Program-made: the position numbers and the translations under genes | Notes under the pieces: generated by a model | The model's input: the letters and a program-made list of their open reading frames with translations, nothing else | Told to the model about the DNA's origin: nothing | Databases searched by the model: none | Shown here: positions 55,801-64,000 of the stretch, piece after piece | Layout of the letters: every line of letters begins with the position of its first letter | Position numbering within the stretch: position 1 is the first letter of the stretch | Origin: Zopfochytrium polystomum | Lineage: Eukaryota; Chytridiomycota; Chytridiomycetes; Chytridiales; Chytridiaceae | Assembly (NCBI GenBank): GCA_025765615.1 | Contig: JAIVFJ010000037.1 | Location: 344,043-408,042 of the forward strand | Length of the DNA: 64,000 nucleotides | Reading direction: 5' to 3'

Positions 55801-55914
55801 AGGATCGCGCGCGGGCGCGGGCGGCTGTTCGCATCATGTTGGACGAGCAGCTGGCATCGCGAGTAGCGCGGCGAAGAGAGGCAGGAAAGCGACTCACATC
55901 TTGGATGAGCCCAT
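52857..55914 (-). CDS. DRN1: CWF19L1/Drn1 homologue (lariat debranching cofactor)
   Basis: Ten exons (55914-55898, 55666-55490, 55366-55259, 55171-54663, 54576-54448, 54359-54299, 54169-53884, 53769-53459, 53345-53062 and 52974-52857) total 2000 nt. Dropping one A near 55590 (AAAA) and one G near 54000 (GGGGG) gives 1998 nt, exactly 665 codons plus stop. Domains: a metallophosphatase-like N-terminus (MGSSKILVVGSLAGGSLSAA, VLCVGDLW, TYFIAG, ENLYFLG, IAYLSG, LVTTEW), two CCHC knuckles (CRICQQPGHWIQEC; CRACNVPGHYIREC), CwfJ_C_1 with HIT-like motifs (GCWFCLSTPTLEKHLLISIG, HVILVPLAH) and CwfJ_C_2 (MQFARKALCNLLGCPDKLVW). In yeast, Drn1 binds the intron lariat spliceosome and stimulates Dbr1. The first exon is just 17 nt. 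The shifts are probably assembly errors, because the rest is well conserved. Confidence 0.85.
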
Positions 55915-56194
55915 TCCAGACGCGCAAGGCAAGAAAGAAAGATCTGAAACTTGTCAGATGTCCAAGGCCCCTCAGCTCTTCGTACATTGTTCAGAACACC
56001 GACGGATATTTCATATCAATTGAGGAATGATTTTTCGTAGCAACACTGACGATGATGCAGTCTTCACCCCGCCCATAACCCTCACCCACAAAGCAACTCT
56101 GTACAGCAGAGACGGCCATCTTCCCAACCACGCACCCCTCACCCTCACCCATTTAGAACTTGTCGACTCGCCTTTTCCGTCCGTTGTCCTTCCC

Positions 56195-57664
56195 TCAAGC
56201 ACTCAGCGCCTCGAGCCCGCTCCGCCGCCACCACTCGAGCACGCGACCGCGGCAGCTTCCACGAATCTCCGCCGCCTTGTGGCTCCACGTCATCTGCAAG
56301 CCGCTGCGGCGCCACCACTCGAGCACCTCGACGTGCCCGTTGCAACTCGCGCGGTCGACGGCAACGGTGGTCCACCGCAGCGGCAAGCCGCTGCGCTTCC
56401 ACCACTCGAGCACGTCGACGCGGCCGTGGAACGACGCCGTGTCCATGGCGACGCTCGTCCACTGCAAGTCCAGCCCGCTGCGCAGCCACCAGTCCAGCAC
56501 GCGCAGCTGCCCCGCGGCGCTCGCGCCGTCCATCGCTCGCTCCGACCACACCATCTCCAGCCCGCTGCGGCGCCACCACTCCAGCACGTCCACGTGGCCC
56601 GTGATGCTCGCGCCGTCGACCGCCTGCCGCGACCAGTCCGTCTCGATGCCGCTCTGCCGCCACCACTCGAGGACCGCAACGTGCCCGTTCACGCTCGCGC
56701 GGTTCATCGGCCGCAGCGGCACGCGCAGCTCGAGCCCGCTACGCTCCTTCCACCACTGCAGCGCTTCGACCCGGCCGTGCTCGCTGGCCCAGTGGAGAGC
56801 AAACTGCGTCCATTGCAGGGGCAGGTCGTGGGCGTTGTCCTTCCACCATTCGAGGACCTCGATCTCGCCTTCGCGGCTCGCTCCGTCCATCGCGAAAGAC
56901 GTCCACTTTAAGTTGAGGCCGCTCGTTACCTTTTCAAAGAGGGAAGAGGGAATGAGAGGCACTCGATTGGGGGGTTTCTGTTTCGCCTTTCGAGAGAAGC
57001 TGGGTGGAGATCGATCGATAAAAAAACCCCCACCTTCCACCAGTGCAAGACGTGAACGTGTCCGTTCCGACTCGCAGCGTCCATCGACTCGCTCGTCCAC
57101 GGTTCCAGCTCGCTCGCGGACGCCGCGCTGCAGCCGTCTAAAGAGCCGCCGCCGCCGCCGCCTCCGCCGGTGCTGGCGCGGCCCAGCTTGTCCGCCCTCT
57201 GCCGCCAGCGCGGCAGCACGTGCGCCAGCCAAAAGTCGAGCAGGTCGACGCAGCCGCGGCGGCTGGCGGCGTCCATCGAGGCGTTGGGTGGCGGCGATCG
57301 AGTCGGCCTTGAGGTCGATTAGGCGGTGCGAGCACGAGAGCGCGAGGCGCTCCCGCGGGGGCAGGTAGGCGGCGATGTGCAGGACAATGTCGACGGGTAG
57401 CAGCGGCAATGGAGTGGGGTGGCAGTAGTTGTCGTCGCTGTTGTTCATGTGCATGTACATCGCAGCCAAATGAGCCTCTAATGGCGGCGATCCTGCTTGT
57501 TGCGATGGTGGTGGTGGTGGATGTGGTGAAGCGGATGCCGATGACGACGATGGCGCTACTGCTGCTGCTGCTGCGGAGGATGGGGACGACCAGCGGGCGA
57601 GTGTGTGGCCAGGCGGTGGGAGGCACGGCAGCGACAGGTGGTTGTGGTGGCCAAGCATCATCAT
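56195..57664 (-). CDS. F-box-like protein with WW-rich ankyrin-like repeats
   Basis: Exons 57664-57034 and 56929-56195 (intron GTGGGG...AAAAG). One extra C near 57280 breaks the frame as assembled. Removing it (ACCC to ACC) turns SIAAT into NASMDAASRRG and gives 454 aa. An F-box-like segment (LPVDIVLHIAAYLPPRERLAL) lies near residue 90. About ten repeats of 27-30 residues follow, with the pattern xDxASxxGHVxVLEWWxxSGLxLxW, for example VDGASITGHVDVLEWWRRSG. Such ankyrin-related repeats are common in chytrids, amoebae and giant viruses. F-box/ankyrin proteins usually recruit substrates to SCF ubiquitin ligases; the substrate is unknown. The last repeat is shortened (AEIRGSCRGRVLEWW). Confidence 0.72.
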   Translation of the reverse strand: MMMLGHHNHLSLPCLPPPGHTLARWSSPSSAAAAAVAPSSSSASASPHPPPPPSQQAGSPPLEAHLAAMYMHMNNSDDNYCHPTPLPLLPVDIVLHIAAYLPPRERLALSCSHRLIDLKADSIAATQRLDGRRQPPRLRRPARLLAGARAAALAAEGGQAGPRQHRRRRRRRRLFRRLQRGVRERAGTVDERVDGRCESERTRSRLALVEGGGFFIDRSPPSFSRKAKQKPPNRVPLIPSSLFEKVTSGLNLKWTSFAMDGASREGEIEVLEWWKDNAHDLPLQWTQFALHWASEHGRVEALQWWKERSGLELRVPLRPMNRASVNGHVAVLEWWRQSGIETDWSRQAVDGASITGHVDVLEWWRRSGLEMVWSERAMDGASAAGQLRVLDWWLRSGLDLQWTSVAMDTASFHGRVDVLEWWKRSGLPLRWTTVAVDRASCNGHVEVLEWWRRSGLQMTWSHKAAEIRGSCRGRVLEWWRRSGLEALSA

Positions 57665-58081
57665 CTCTCATGTATTTTTGTTCGATTCCAGATCGATCCA
57701 CAAAAGATGAATTCTCTTCGCGCGCGGTGCGAAGCGAGCCCTGTACTTGGAGTGGGGGCTCTCTGCTCTCTTCGCAACAATTGCGTGATTCCCAATCGCA
57801 ACGCAATTCTTTCACGTATTGTACAGGTCAATATGTATTCACGTGTCTCTCGACAGCACAACTACACACGCGCACACAGATCCAAAAAAAAAAAAAAACA
57901 ACGATCATCAATGTCCCCGCCTGGACGTGTGGCTAGGCACGTCCAGCCAGCTTGCGCTTTCCGGGATCGGGCGGCGGCCTAATCGCGTTGCTGGTGTGCA
58001 CAAGCAGCAGCCACCGCATTTGAGAATAATTGTTGTTCGCTTGCCTTGTCAGGGCGTTAGAAACTTCAGCACCTGCGCAGT
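57665..58081. other. Divergent promoter region
   Basis: It lies between the minus-strand F-box/ankyrin gene and the plus-strand GH27-like gene, and contains an A run near 57885-57898. No gene is seen. Confidence 0.45.
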
Positions 58082-59843
58082 ATGCGATTGCAGCAGCACC
58101 TCATCTGGACAGCCGGCGTGCTCGTCGCCGCGGGGACGGCAAGGACGTGGGCGCTGGCGAACGGCGTCGGCGTCACGCCCGTCATGGGCTGGTCATCGCG
58201 GCAGCTCTTTGGCTGCAACACCTCCGAGAAATGTATGGAGTCTGGCGTTCCCTCAACTCAAAATAAACAAACTAACAGGCTGATCGACGGTGTTTGTCCC
58301 CCGTAGCTATCAAGGAAGTGGCCGACGCCCTTGTGTCGACTGGCCTCTCGAAGGCGGGATACTCTTACGGTAGTGTGTGATTGATCGGCCGCGGCTGCAG
58401 AGATCTGCCCCTTCTAAATCGAACCATTCACTCCTCACCTCCCGCCATCACCAAAAACAGTAATCGTCAATGATTGCTGGCTGTCCGAGTCTCGCGACCC
58501 CGACGACTTTACGCTCGTCGCAAACAAATCCACCTTCCCCTCCGGCATGCCCGCCCTCGCCTCATACCTCCACTCCCGCGACCTCCGCCTCGGCCTCACG
58601 ATCGCCGCGTCGATGCGCTCCTGCGAACTGCCCTCGACCCCGGGCTCGTGGAGCGCGGAGGAGACCGACGCCGCGACGTTTGCAGAGTGGGGCGTCGACT
58701 ACTTGAAGTACCGGACGTGCCTGCTGCACTGGATGAACGACTGGCGAGGCACCGTCGACAAGTACAAACCGATGCGCGACGCGCTGGCCGCCACGGGGAG
58801 GCCGATAGTGTTTGCGATGGACAACTGGGGGATGGCGCGCGCGTGGGAGTACGGCGAGTGGCTGGCCAACTCGTGGCGGGTGACGGTCGAGAGCTGCGAC
58901 TCGTACCGCGGGTGGTGGTGCTCTGTGCTCGGCGTCCTCGACTTTGCGATCGACACGGCGCGGTACGCGCGCCCGGGCGCCTTCAACGACCTCGACCTGC
59001 TGCAGGCGGGGAACAAGGGGATGCCCCTCGCGGCGTACCGCACGCAGTTCTCGGCGTGGGCCGCGCTCAAGTCGCCGCTGATCCTCGCGGCAGACCCGCG
59101 AAACCTCTCCGCGGAGGCGGTGCGGATCCTCACGAACGAGCACCTCATCGCGATCAACCAGGACCCGCTCGGCGTCTCGGCGTCCTACGCGACAGTCCTG
59201 CAGGGCGGATTCGACGTCTGGGTCGGCCCGCTCGCCGGAGGCGATCGCGTCGTTATGGTCGTGAACCGCGGGGACGTTGGGAGGAGGGGCGTCGAGGTCG
59301 ACGCGACGCTGTGGGGCGCCTCTGTTGGCGTGAAGATGAGCGTCTTGGACTTGTGGGCGGACGTCGACGGGCTGCCTGCTACGCAGGTCATCGACGATGG
59401 GAGGATCGTCGTCGACGTCCCGGCGTACGGCGTAAAGATCTTTAGGGTGAGTTGGGCCACGGCCCCCCACAACCTGTATTTTTCGCGTAGATTCCGAAGC
59501 ACTTTCTGAAAGCTTTTGCTCCTCGTCCATCTCTCCCTCTCTGCGAACCCTCCCCGGGCCCTCGCGCGGGCAACAAACCCCACAGATCACCCCCGTCGAC
59601 ACCCCGTTCGACTTCGTGATCCCGTCGCCGACGCAAGTGGTCCCCGTCTTTTGGTGGTGGTCGCCGGGGCTCAAGGTGCTGCGGTGGTACTGGTGCCTCG
59701 GGCGCATACCCGTCATGTTCTTCCACGGGTTCCTCGCGGCGCTGCCGGTGCTGGTCATTGTGCTGCTGGCGGTGCGCGAGGTGCTGGCGATGCCGGATCC
59801 AAAGACGGCGACAAAGGCCAAGAAGAAGGCGAAGAAGGAGTGA
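58082..59843 (+). CDS. GH27 alpha-galactosidase-like protein, catalytic nucleophile missing, C-terminal TM anchor
   Basis: Exons 58082-58232, 58307-58369, 58461-59446 and 59586-59843 join in phase to give 485 aa. Signal peptide (LIWTAGVLVAAGTARTWA), then a GH27 (beta/alpha)8 fold: VTPVMGWSSRQLFGCN, SIKEVADALVSTGLSKAGY, VIVNDCWLSESRDP, FPSGMPALASYLHSRDLRLG, GVDYLKYRTCLL, NSWRVTVESCDSY, FNDLDLLQAGN, FSAWAALKSPLILAADPR, EHLIAINQDPLGV. In active enzymes the nucleophile is the Asp of KYDNC; here it is Arg (KYRTC). The acid/base Asp region (SWRxTGDI) reads SWRVTVES, the paired DD of IDDCW is ND, and the WSSWN motif is WSSRQ. A TM helix (FLAALPVLVIVLLAV) and a basic tail (KAKKKAKKE) follow. It is probably a non-catalytic sugar-binding surface protein. 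Confidence 0.85.
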
Positions 59844-60756
59844 TGGAGTAGTGGGTGGATGGGGGCGTGGATGAGAGTAGGGTTCCTTTGTTGTGATTTT
59901 GAAGCTGCGTCGTTGATGTGTGTTTGAATCGTTGTTTTTCTTAAAAAAAATTTTTTTCTTATTGCCCTTTTGGTTTCCCAGCAAGAAGCTTTGGTTGACG
60001 ATTATTCCAACCTTTCACACAATCTTCTTGTAAGGTCACGACGCAACGGGAACTCGCCCATTTGGATAAACAGGTTTTGTCTTGCCGCATGCGGAAAGAG
60101 TGTCGAAGGTTAAAGATTGTCAAGTAAATAGAAAGAAGGGGGGGTTGTCGTGGGGAAGGAACTGGTGAGAATTTCGGGAGCCCCTTCGTGTTTTGGCAGA
60201 AATAGCTTGCAATGTAACTCACTTTCAACCGGAGGAGGATGAATGAATTTCTTTTTTTTCTTATTGGACCGACCCAAGTCCCGAGATAAGGGGGTGTGTT
60301 GTTTGACTGATGCGAGGTCGAGGAGGGGCCAATTTTTTTCTTTATTTTTTTTTTCTTTTTTTTTTTTTTTCTTTTTTTCCTCTTCTCAGGCCCACCATGT
60401 TCTTGGCCGACGATGGCCGACCAATCCCCAAAAACGGCTACCCAGACGGAGACAGACAAGCTCGGGTATTTATCAGCAAGTCGCATTATGAAGCCGACGG
60501 TCCGGACCGAACACAGGCAGCTAGACAGACAGGCAGACAGACAGGGCTGCGGCGCGTGGCCAAGCAAAGCCGATCCAATCGCGGAGGACGGCTCGATCAG
60601 CCAAAGCAGAGACTTTTCACTGCAATCACTGCTTGCCCCCCTACTGACTGCTACCTCAACCCAGCCGCAACCTACAACAACTCTTGCTCGCTTTGACAAC
60701 CCGCCCCCCACCTACCCCCCTACCCTACCATCCCTTCGCCGCCCGCCGCCACAACA
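59844..60756. other. Intergenic region and promoter of the aminotransferase
   Basis: No gene is seen. It has T runs at about 60340-60380 and a CAGA/CAGG array at about 60522-60546. Confidence 0.45.
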
Positions 60757-62859
60757 ATGATCGACGCCGCCCGCTTCCTCAACGCCGAGGCAAAGGCCCG
60801 CAAGCCGTCGTCCCTCAAGTCGCTCTACCACCCATCATGATCCGCCCCGGCATGCGCGCCCTCGCCGGCGGCCTGCCCCACCCGGACCTGTTCGCCACCC
60901 AGGACGTCTCCGCCACACTCAGGCCGCTCGCCCTGCCCGCCGTGCACTCCGTCACCGTTCCCACCACCGCCGTCGACGGGAGCGCGTCGTCGAGCAGGTG
61001 AGTGAGAGAGAGAAGGGGATCGGGCGCGTGTTGCATGGCGTGGTCTTTGTGCTTTGGCGTGGGCAAAAGCTCCTCCAACATTCATGGGGCCTAAACTCCA
61101 ATTTTCAGGTTCTTGCAGTACGGCCCGGGCACGGGCTGGCCCGAGACCATCAAGCTCGTCAAGGAGGTCATGATTGCCGACAAGGGCCCACAGTACGAGG
61201 ACTGGGATCTGATGATGACCCACGGCAACTCGTCCGCATTCGAGATCTGCACTCGCGTCCTCTTCAGTCGCGGCGACGGCCTGCTCGTCGGTGAGTGGCA
61301 TCCCCGCCTTTTTGTGCGAGCCCCGCCCGTCCGTCCGTCGTCGTCATCGATCTGTCTGACCCACCCGCTTCCCACGCGATCGTTTTTTGGATCTCCGCCT
61401 GCGCCGCGCGATTAACCAACAGAGGTTCGTGCCGCCTGAGAAAACTCTCATTGTCATAAGTACTAAACAGCACGACACGCTTATGGCGTGGGGGGCGGCA
61501 TACCAGGAATACTCCTTCTCCTCGTACATCGAAAAGCTGATGCCCCTCGGCAATCATCCCCGTCCCGGTCAAGCTCGACAAGGAGGGCCTCGTGCCGTCC
61601 GACATCCCGCGCGCCCTCGCAGAGTTCAAGGCAAAATACCCGGGCGGCCGCTGCAACGTCCTCTACACCGTGCCGACCGGCCAGAACCCCACCGGCACCG
61701 TCATGGGCGTCGATCGCCGCGTCGAGCTGCTGAACGTGTGCAAGCAGCTGGACTTGCTGGTCATTGAAGACGGTAAAGGCAGACACGTTTGTTGTCCCTT
61801 TTGGGTGCTTTCCTGATGTTGGCGGCTTTTCTGTTTCACGGCTTCGCCACAGATCCGTACTCGTACCTGCACGTGCCAGACTACAACCCCGATCCGGCCG
61901 CGCGCGAGTCGTACGTCTACCGCGGCACCAAGGGGCTCGCACCCTCGCTCTTGTCGCTAGACACGGACGGCAGAGTCATCATGATGTTCACTTTTTCCAA
62001 GATCATGGCGCCCGGGTTCCGCCTCGGCTTCATGGCCGGTTACAAGCCCATCCTGACCGCCCTCATTCAGCTGAGCGAAGGGTCCGTCCAGTCGGCGTCG
62101 GGATTCCCGCAAGGCGTAAGCTTTACTTTTTGACTACTTGACCTTTCCTGGCCCTTTTTGAAAAACAAAAAAAAAGGGGGGCGGAATTGAAGTCCACCCG
62201 TTTCTCTGATCCAACCGGGACACTTATTTTGTGAACTCTTTCGACCCAGCATCGTCACGAGATCCTCCGCAACTTCAAGGCCGAGGGCCTCCACGAGTTT
62301 GCCATCGACATCCAAAAGGCGTACACCAGCCGCCGCGACCGCCTAGTCGACGCCGCCTTCAAGTACCTCACCCCCATCTCCAGACGCCGACGGACCGATC
62401 GTCGACTTTGTAATCCCGGAGGCCGGCATGTTTGTCTGGTTCTCCAGTAAGTTTGTGTTTTCAACTGTGATCGCCAAGTCGCGTTTTTTCAGCTGGCACC
62501 TCACACCCCACCCCACCCCCCTTCTCAACCCCAACACGGCCAAAATCGCGCTCACCTCCCCAAACACCCCCCTCCGCCACACACCACCACACCAGGATCA
62601 ACCCCCCCACCCAACGCCCCCGCGACCTTTCCGCGCGACGTCTTCAACGCCCTCGTCGCTCGCGACGTCCTCTTCGCCCCGGCGAGTACTTCCACGTCGC
62701 CTTGGCTTCGCGAACCAGATCGACGCGCTGATGGCCGGCGGGGAAACTGCTGCCCATCTCGGCCGCGACCCGTCGCCGTACCTCCGCGGGTCGTTCTCGT
62801 TCGTCGCCGAGGACGTGCTGGAGGAGAGCGTCAAGATCTTCTGGGGAGGTGTTGGTTGA
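60757..62859 (+). CDS. Aro8/AADAT-type class I aminotransferase, multiple frameshifts as assembled
   Basis: A PLP-dependent enzyme of the fungal Aro8/alpha-aminoadipate group, which moves amino groups in aromatic amino acid or lysine metabolism. Exons are about 60757-60997, 61109-61290, 61507-61772, 61853-62115, 62250-62446 and 62596-62859. Motifs: FLNAEAKARKPSSLKSLY, MIRPGMRALAGGLPHPDLF, LQYGPGTGWPETIKLVKEV, VLYTVPTGQNPTGTVMG, VIEDDPYSYLHVPDY, the PLP lysine in TFSKIMAPGFRLGF, and EAGMFVWFS. Single-base shifts interrupt it near 60828 (CCC, one base short), 61551 (GG), 62372 (CCCCC), 62605 (C7) and 62680-62700. The junction of exons 2 and 3 is also one phase off. Correcting these restores family sequence. 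Either the assembly is poor here or the gene is dying. Confidence 0.7.
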
Positions 62860-64000
62860 GAGAGTTTGGGTGTGGGCGGAGGGCGTGAAGGACGGAGGGA
62901 TTGGAGGAGGGGTAGCGGGGCAGGGAAGTGCGAAGTGGGGTGAGGTCTTGGTTGGGGGGTTTCCGCGAGGTCGCCATTAAAGGACACTAGCGGTCGGTCA
63001 GAGACCTGCCCGGAAGCTCCGACCAGCGCAACAGCTCCAGCGAAACCAAGGGAATCAAACCTTCGGTTCGTGGTAGGCGATGCTGCCAGCGAATGAAAAA
63101 GTGCGTGAAGAAACAAAACGTAACACGCGAACAAAACGGGAAGGAGCAGACCCCCAACCATTTTGGTGCCCAGTCAGGACTTTCAGAACACATATCAAGA
63201 AAGTGGGGGCAATCTGGGCGCTCCACGTACCTGATGACAGGACGAATTTTGGGGCATGGCCGTCGATTAGAAGGGTTGTTGTGCTGGACGGGACTGTTGG
63301 TGCGGATGCGTTCGGGTGGCAGGCGCGGTCGTGGGCAAGACGTGCAGGGTGGCCACATCAGGTGGGAGCCTGGAAAGGGCGTAAAAGGCCAGCCGAGGAT
63401 CAAGGCCCTCATCGCTAAAGACCTCCACAAAAAAAGCGTCCCTGGGTTGTAAGTCCCACACACCGGCCCGAGCCCCGTCATCGGATTCTTCCACCGCCCA
63501 GCGTCGAGTGCCCCAGAATTGTTGGGAGAGACTGGGCTCACCTGAACTGTATCTTGAGGGATGGCTCACACGGGGAGGTTTGTTTGCGAGGGTAGGGGGA
63601 GGAGGGGTCGGAGCGGTGGGGGAGAGGGAGGTGCTTGCTAGAGGGCCTATCACCGCCTGGACAATTCCGCTATCCCCAAATTCTCATATGGTAACGCATC
63701 TACGCGTAGCTGCTGCCACGGAAACTACTTCGCGACGGGCTGTCGATTGGGAATAATCTTATTCTCAATTTTTTTTTTTTTGTAATGTATTTCTCCTCTT
63801 TCGTTTTCCTCACTCTTAGTCGTGTGGTGCAAAAAAAATCGTGCCTGTTGTGAAATTTTCTTTCCTCTTACTATGAATATTTGGGAATCAAATAGCAGAT
63901 TCGGCCTTGTCTGGAGTCGCGTCTGCGCTGGCTCTGCGCTCCGAGGGCGGACGCGCTGAAGCGCCGCCCAGACCGATACTTTCATTATGCTGGCTTTCAA
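62860..64000. other. Right-edge region, no gene seen
   Basis: Several overlapping frames on both strands have no domain, start context or splice support. T runs occur near 63769-63781. A gene could begin beyond the edge. Confidence 0.4.

Noticed and set aside
62987..63541. A 184-codon minus-strand frame near the right edge
   Set aside because: No domain, Pro/Arg/Cys-rich, with overlapping plus frames of similar length.

Overview
The window is eukaryotic nuclear DNA, most likely from a zoosporic, early-diverging fungus of the Chytridiomycota type. The evidence is a high-GC coding strand, short GT-AG introns (38 to about 260 nt), an Sre/Fep1-type double-finger GATA factor, a Ran1/Ksp1-type kinase, a Drn1/CWF19L1 debranching cofactor, an Mdm1-type sorting nexin, a GT71 mannosyltransferase, and an F-box protein with WW-rich ankyrin-like repeats. 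The species assignment is an inference, not a match.

Left part (1-27 kb) is an accessory, fast-changing block. It starts with a partial PD-(D/E)XK-fold gene (-) and a GATA factor (+). Next comes a TIR-NB-ARC-TPR gene (-), an architecture of innate-immune STAND proteins. Decayed minus-strand fragments follow at 10-11.3 kb. Two large paralogous leucine-rich (RNI-like) proteins (+) lie at 11.9-14.4 and 24.2-26.9 kb. Between them are two decayed copies of a coiled-coil gene (-). One of these copies is split by an intact Ty1/copia retrotransposon (18146-23646) with identical LTRs and a 5-bp target duplication.

Middle (27-50 kb) is a row of mostly intact, intron-containing genes on the plus strand: the kinase, a gankyrin/Nas6 proteasome chaperone, a PXA-RGS-PX-Nexin_C sorting nexin, a minus-strand tRNA, a GT71 mannosyltransferase, and a kelch-TM-SH3 membrane protein. 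A 3-kb gap before the last gene holds a pseudogene remnant and a MITE-like inverted repeat.

Right part (51.6-63 kb) holds a signal-anchored charged-helix protein (-), CWF19L1/Drn1 (-), the F-box/ankyrin protein (-), a GH27 alpha-galactosidase-like protein (+) that lacks the catalytic nucleophile and carries a C-terminal membrane anchor, and an Aro8-type aminotransferase (+). Several of these are interrupted by single-base indels, mostly in short homopolymers. Removing them restores full-length frames, so residual assembly errors are as likely as decay.

Promoters repeatedly carry CAGA tetranucleotide arrays or compound (GA)n(GT)n tracts, and several introns carry long poly-T, poly-A or poly-G runs. 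No operons, CRISPR arrays, riboswitches or bacterial genes are seen.
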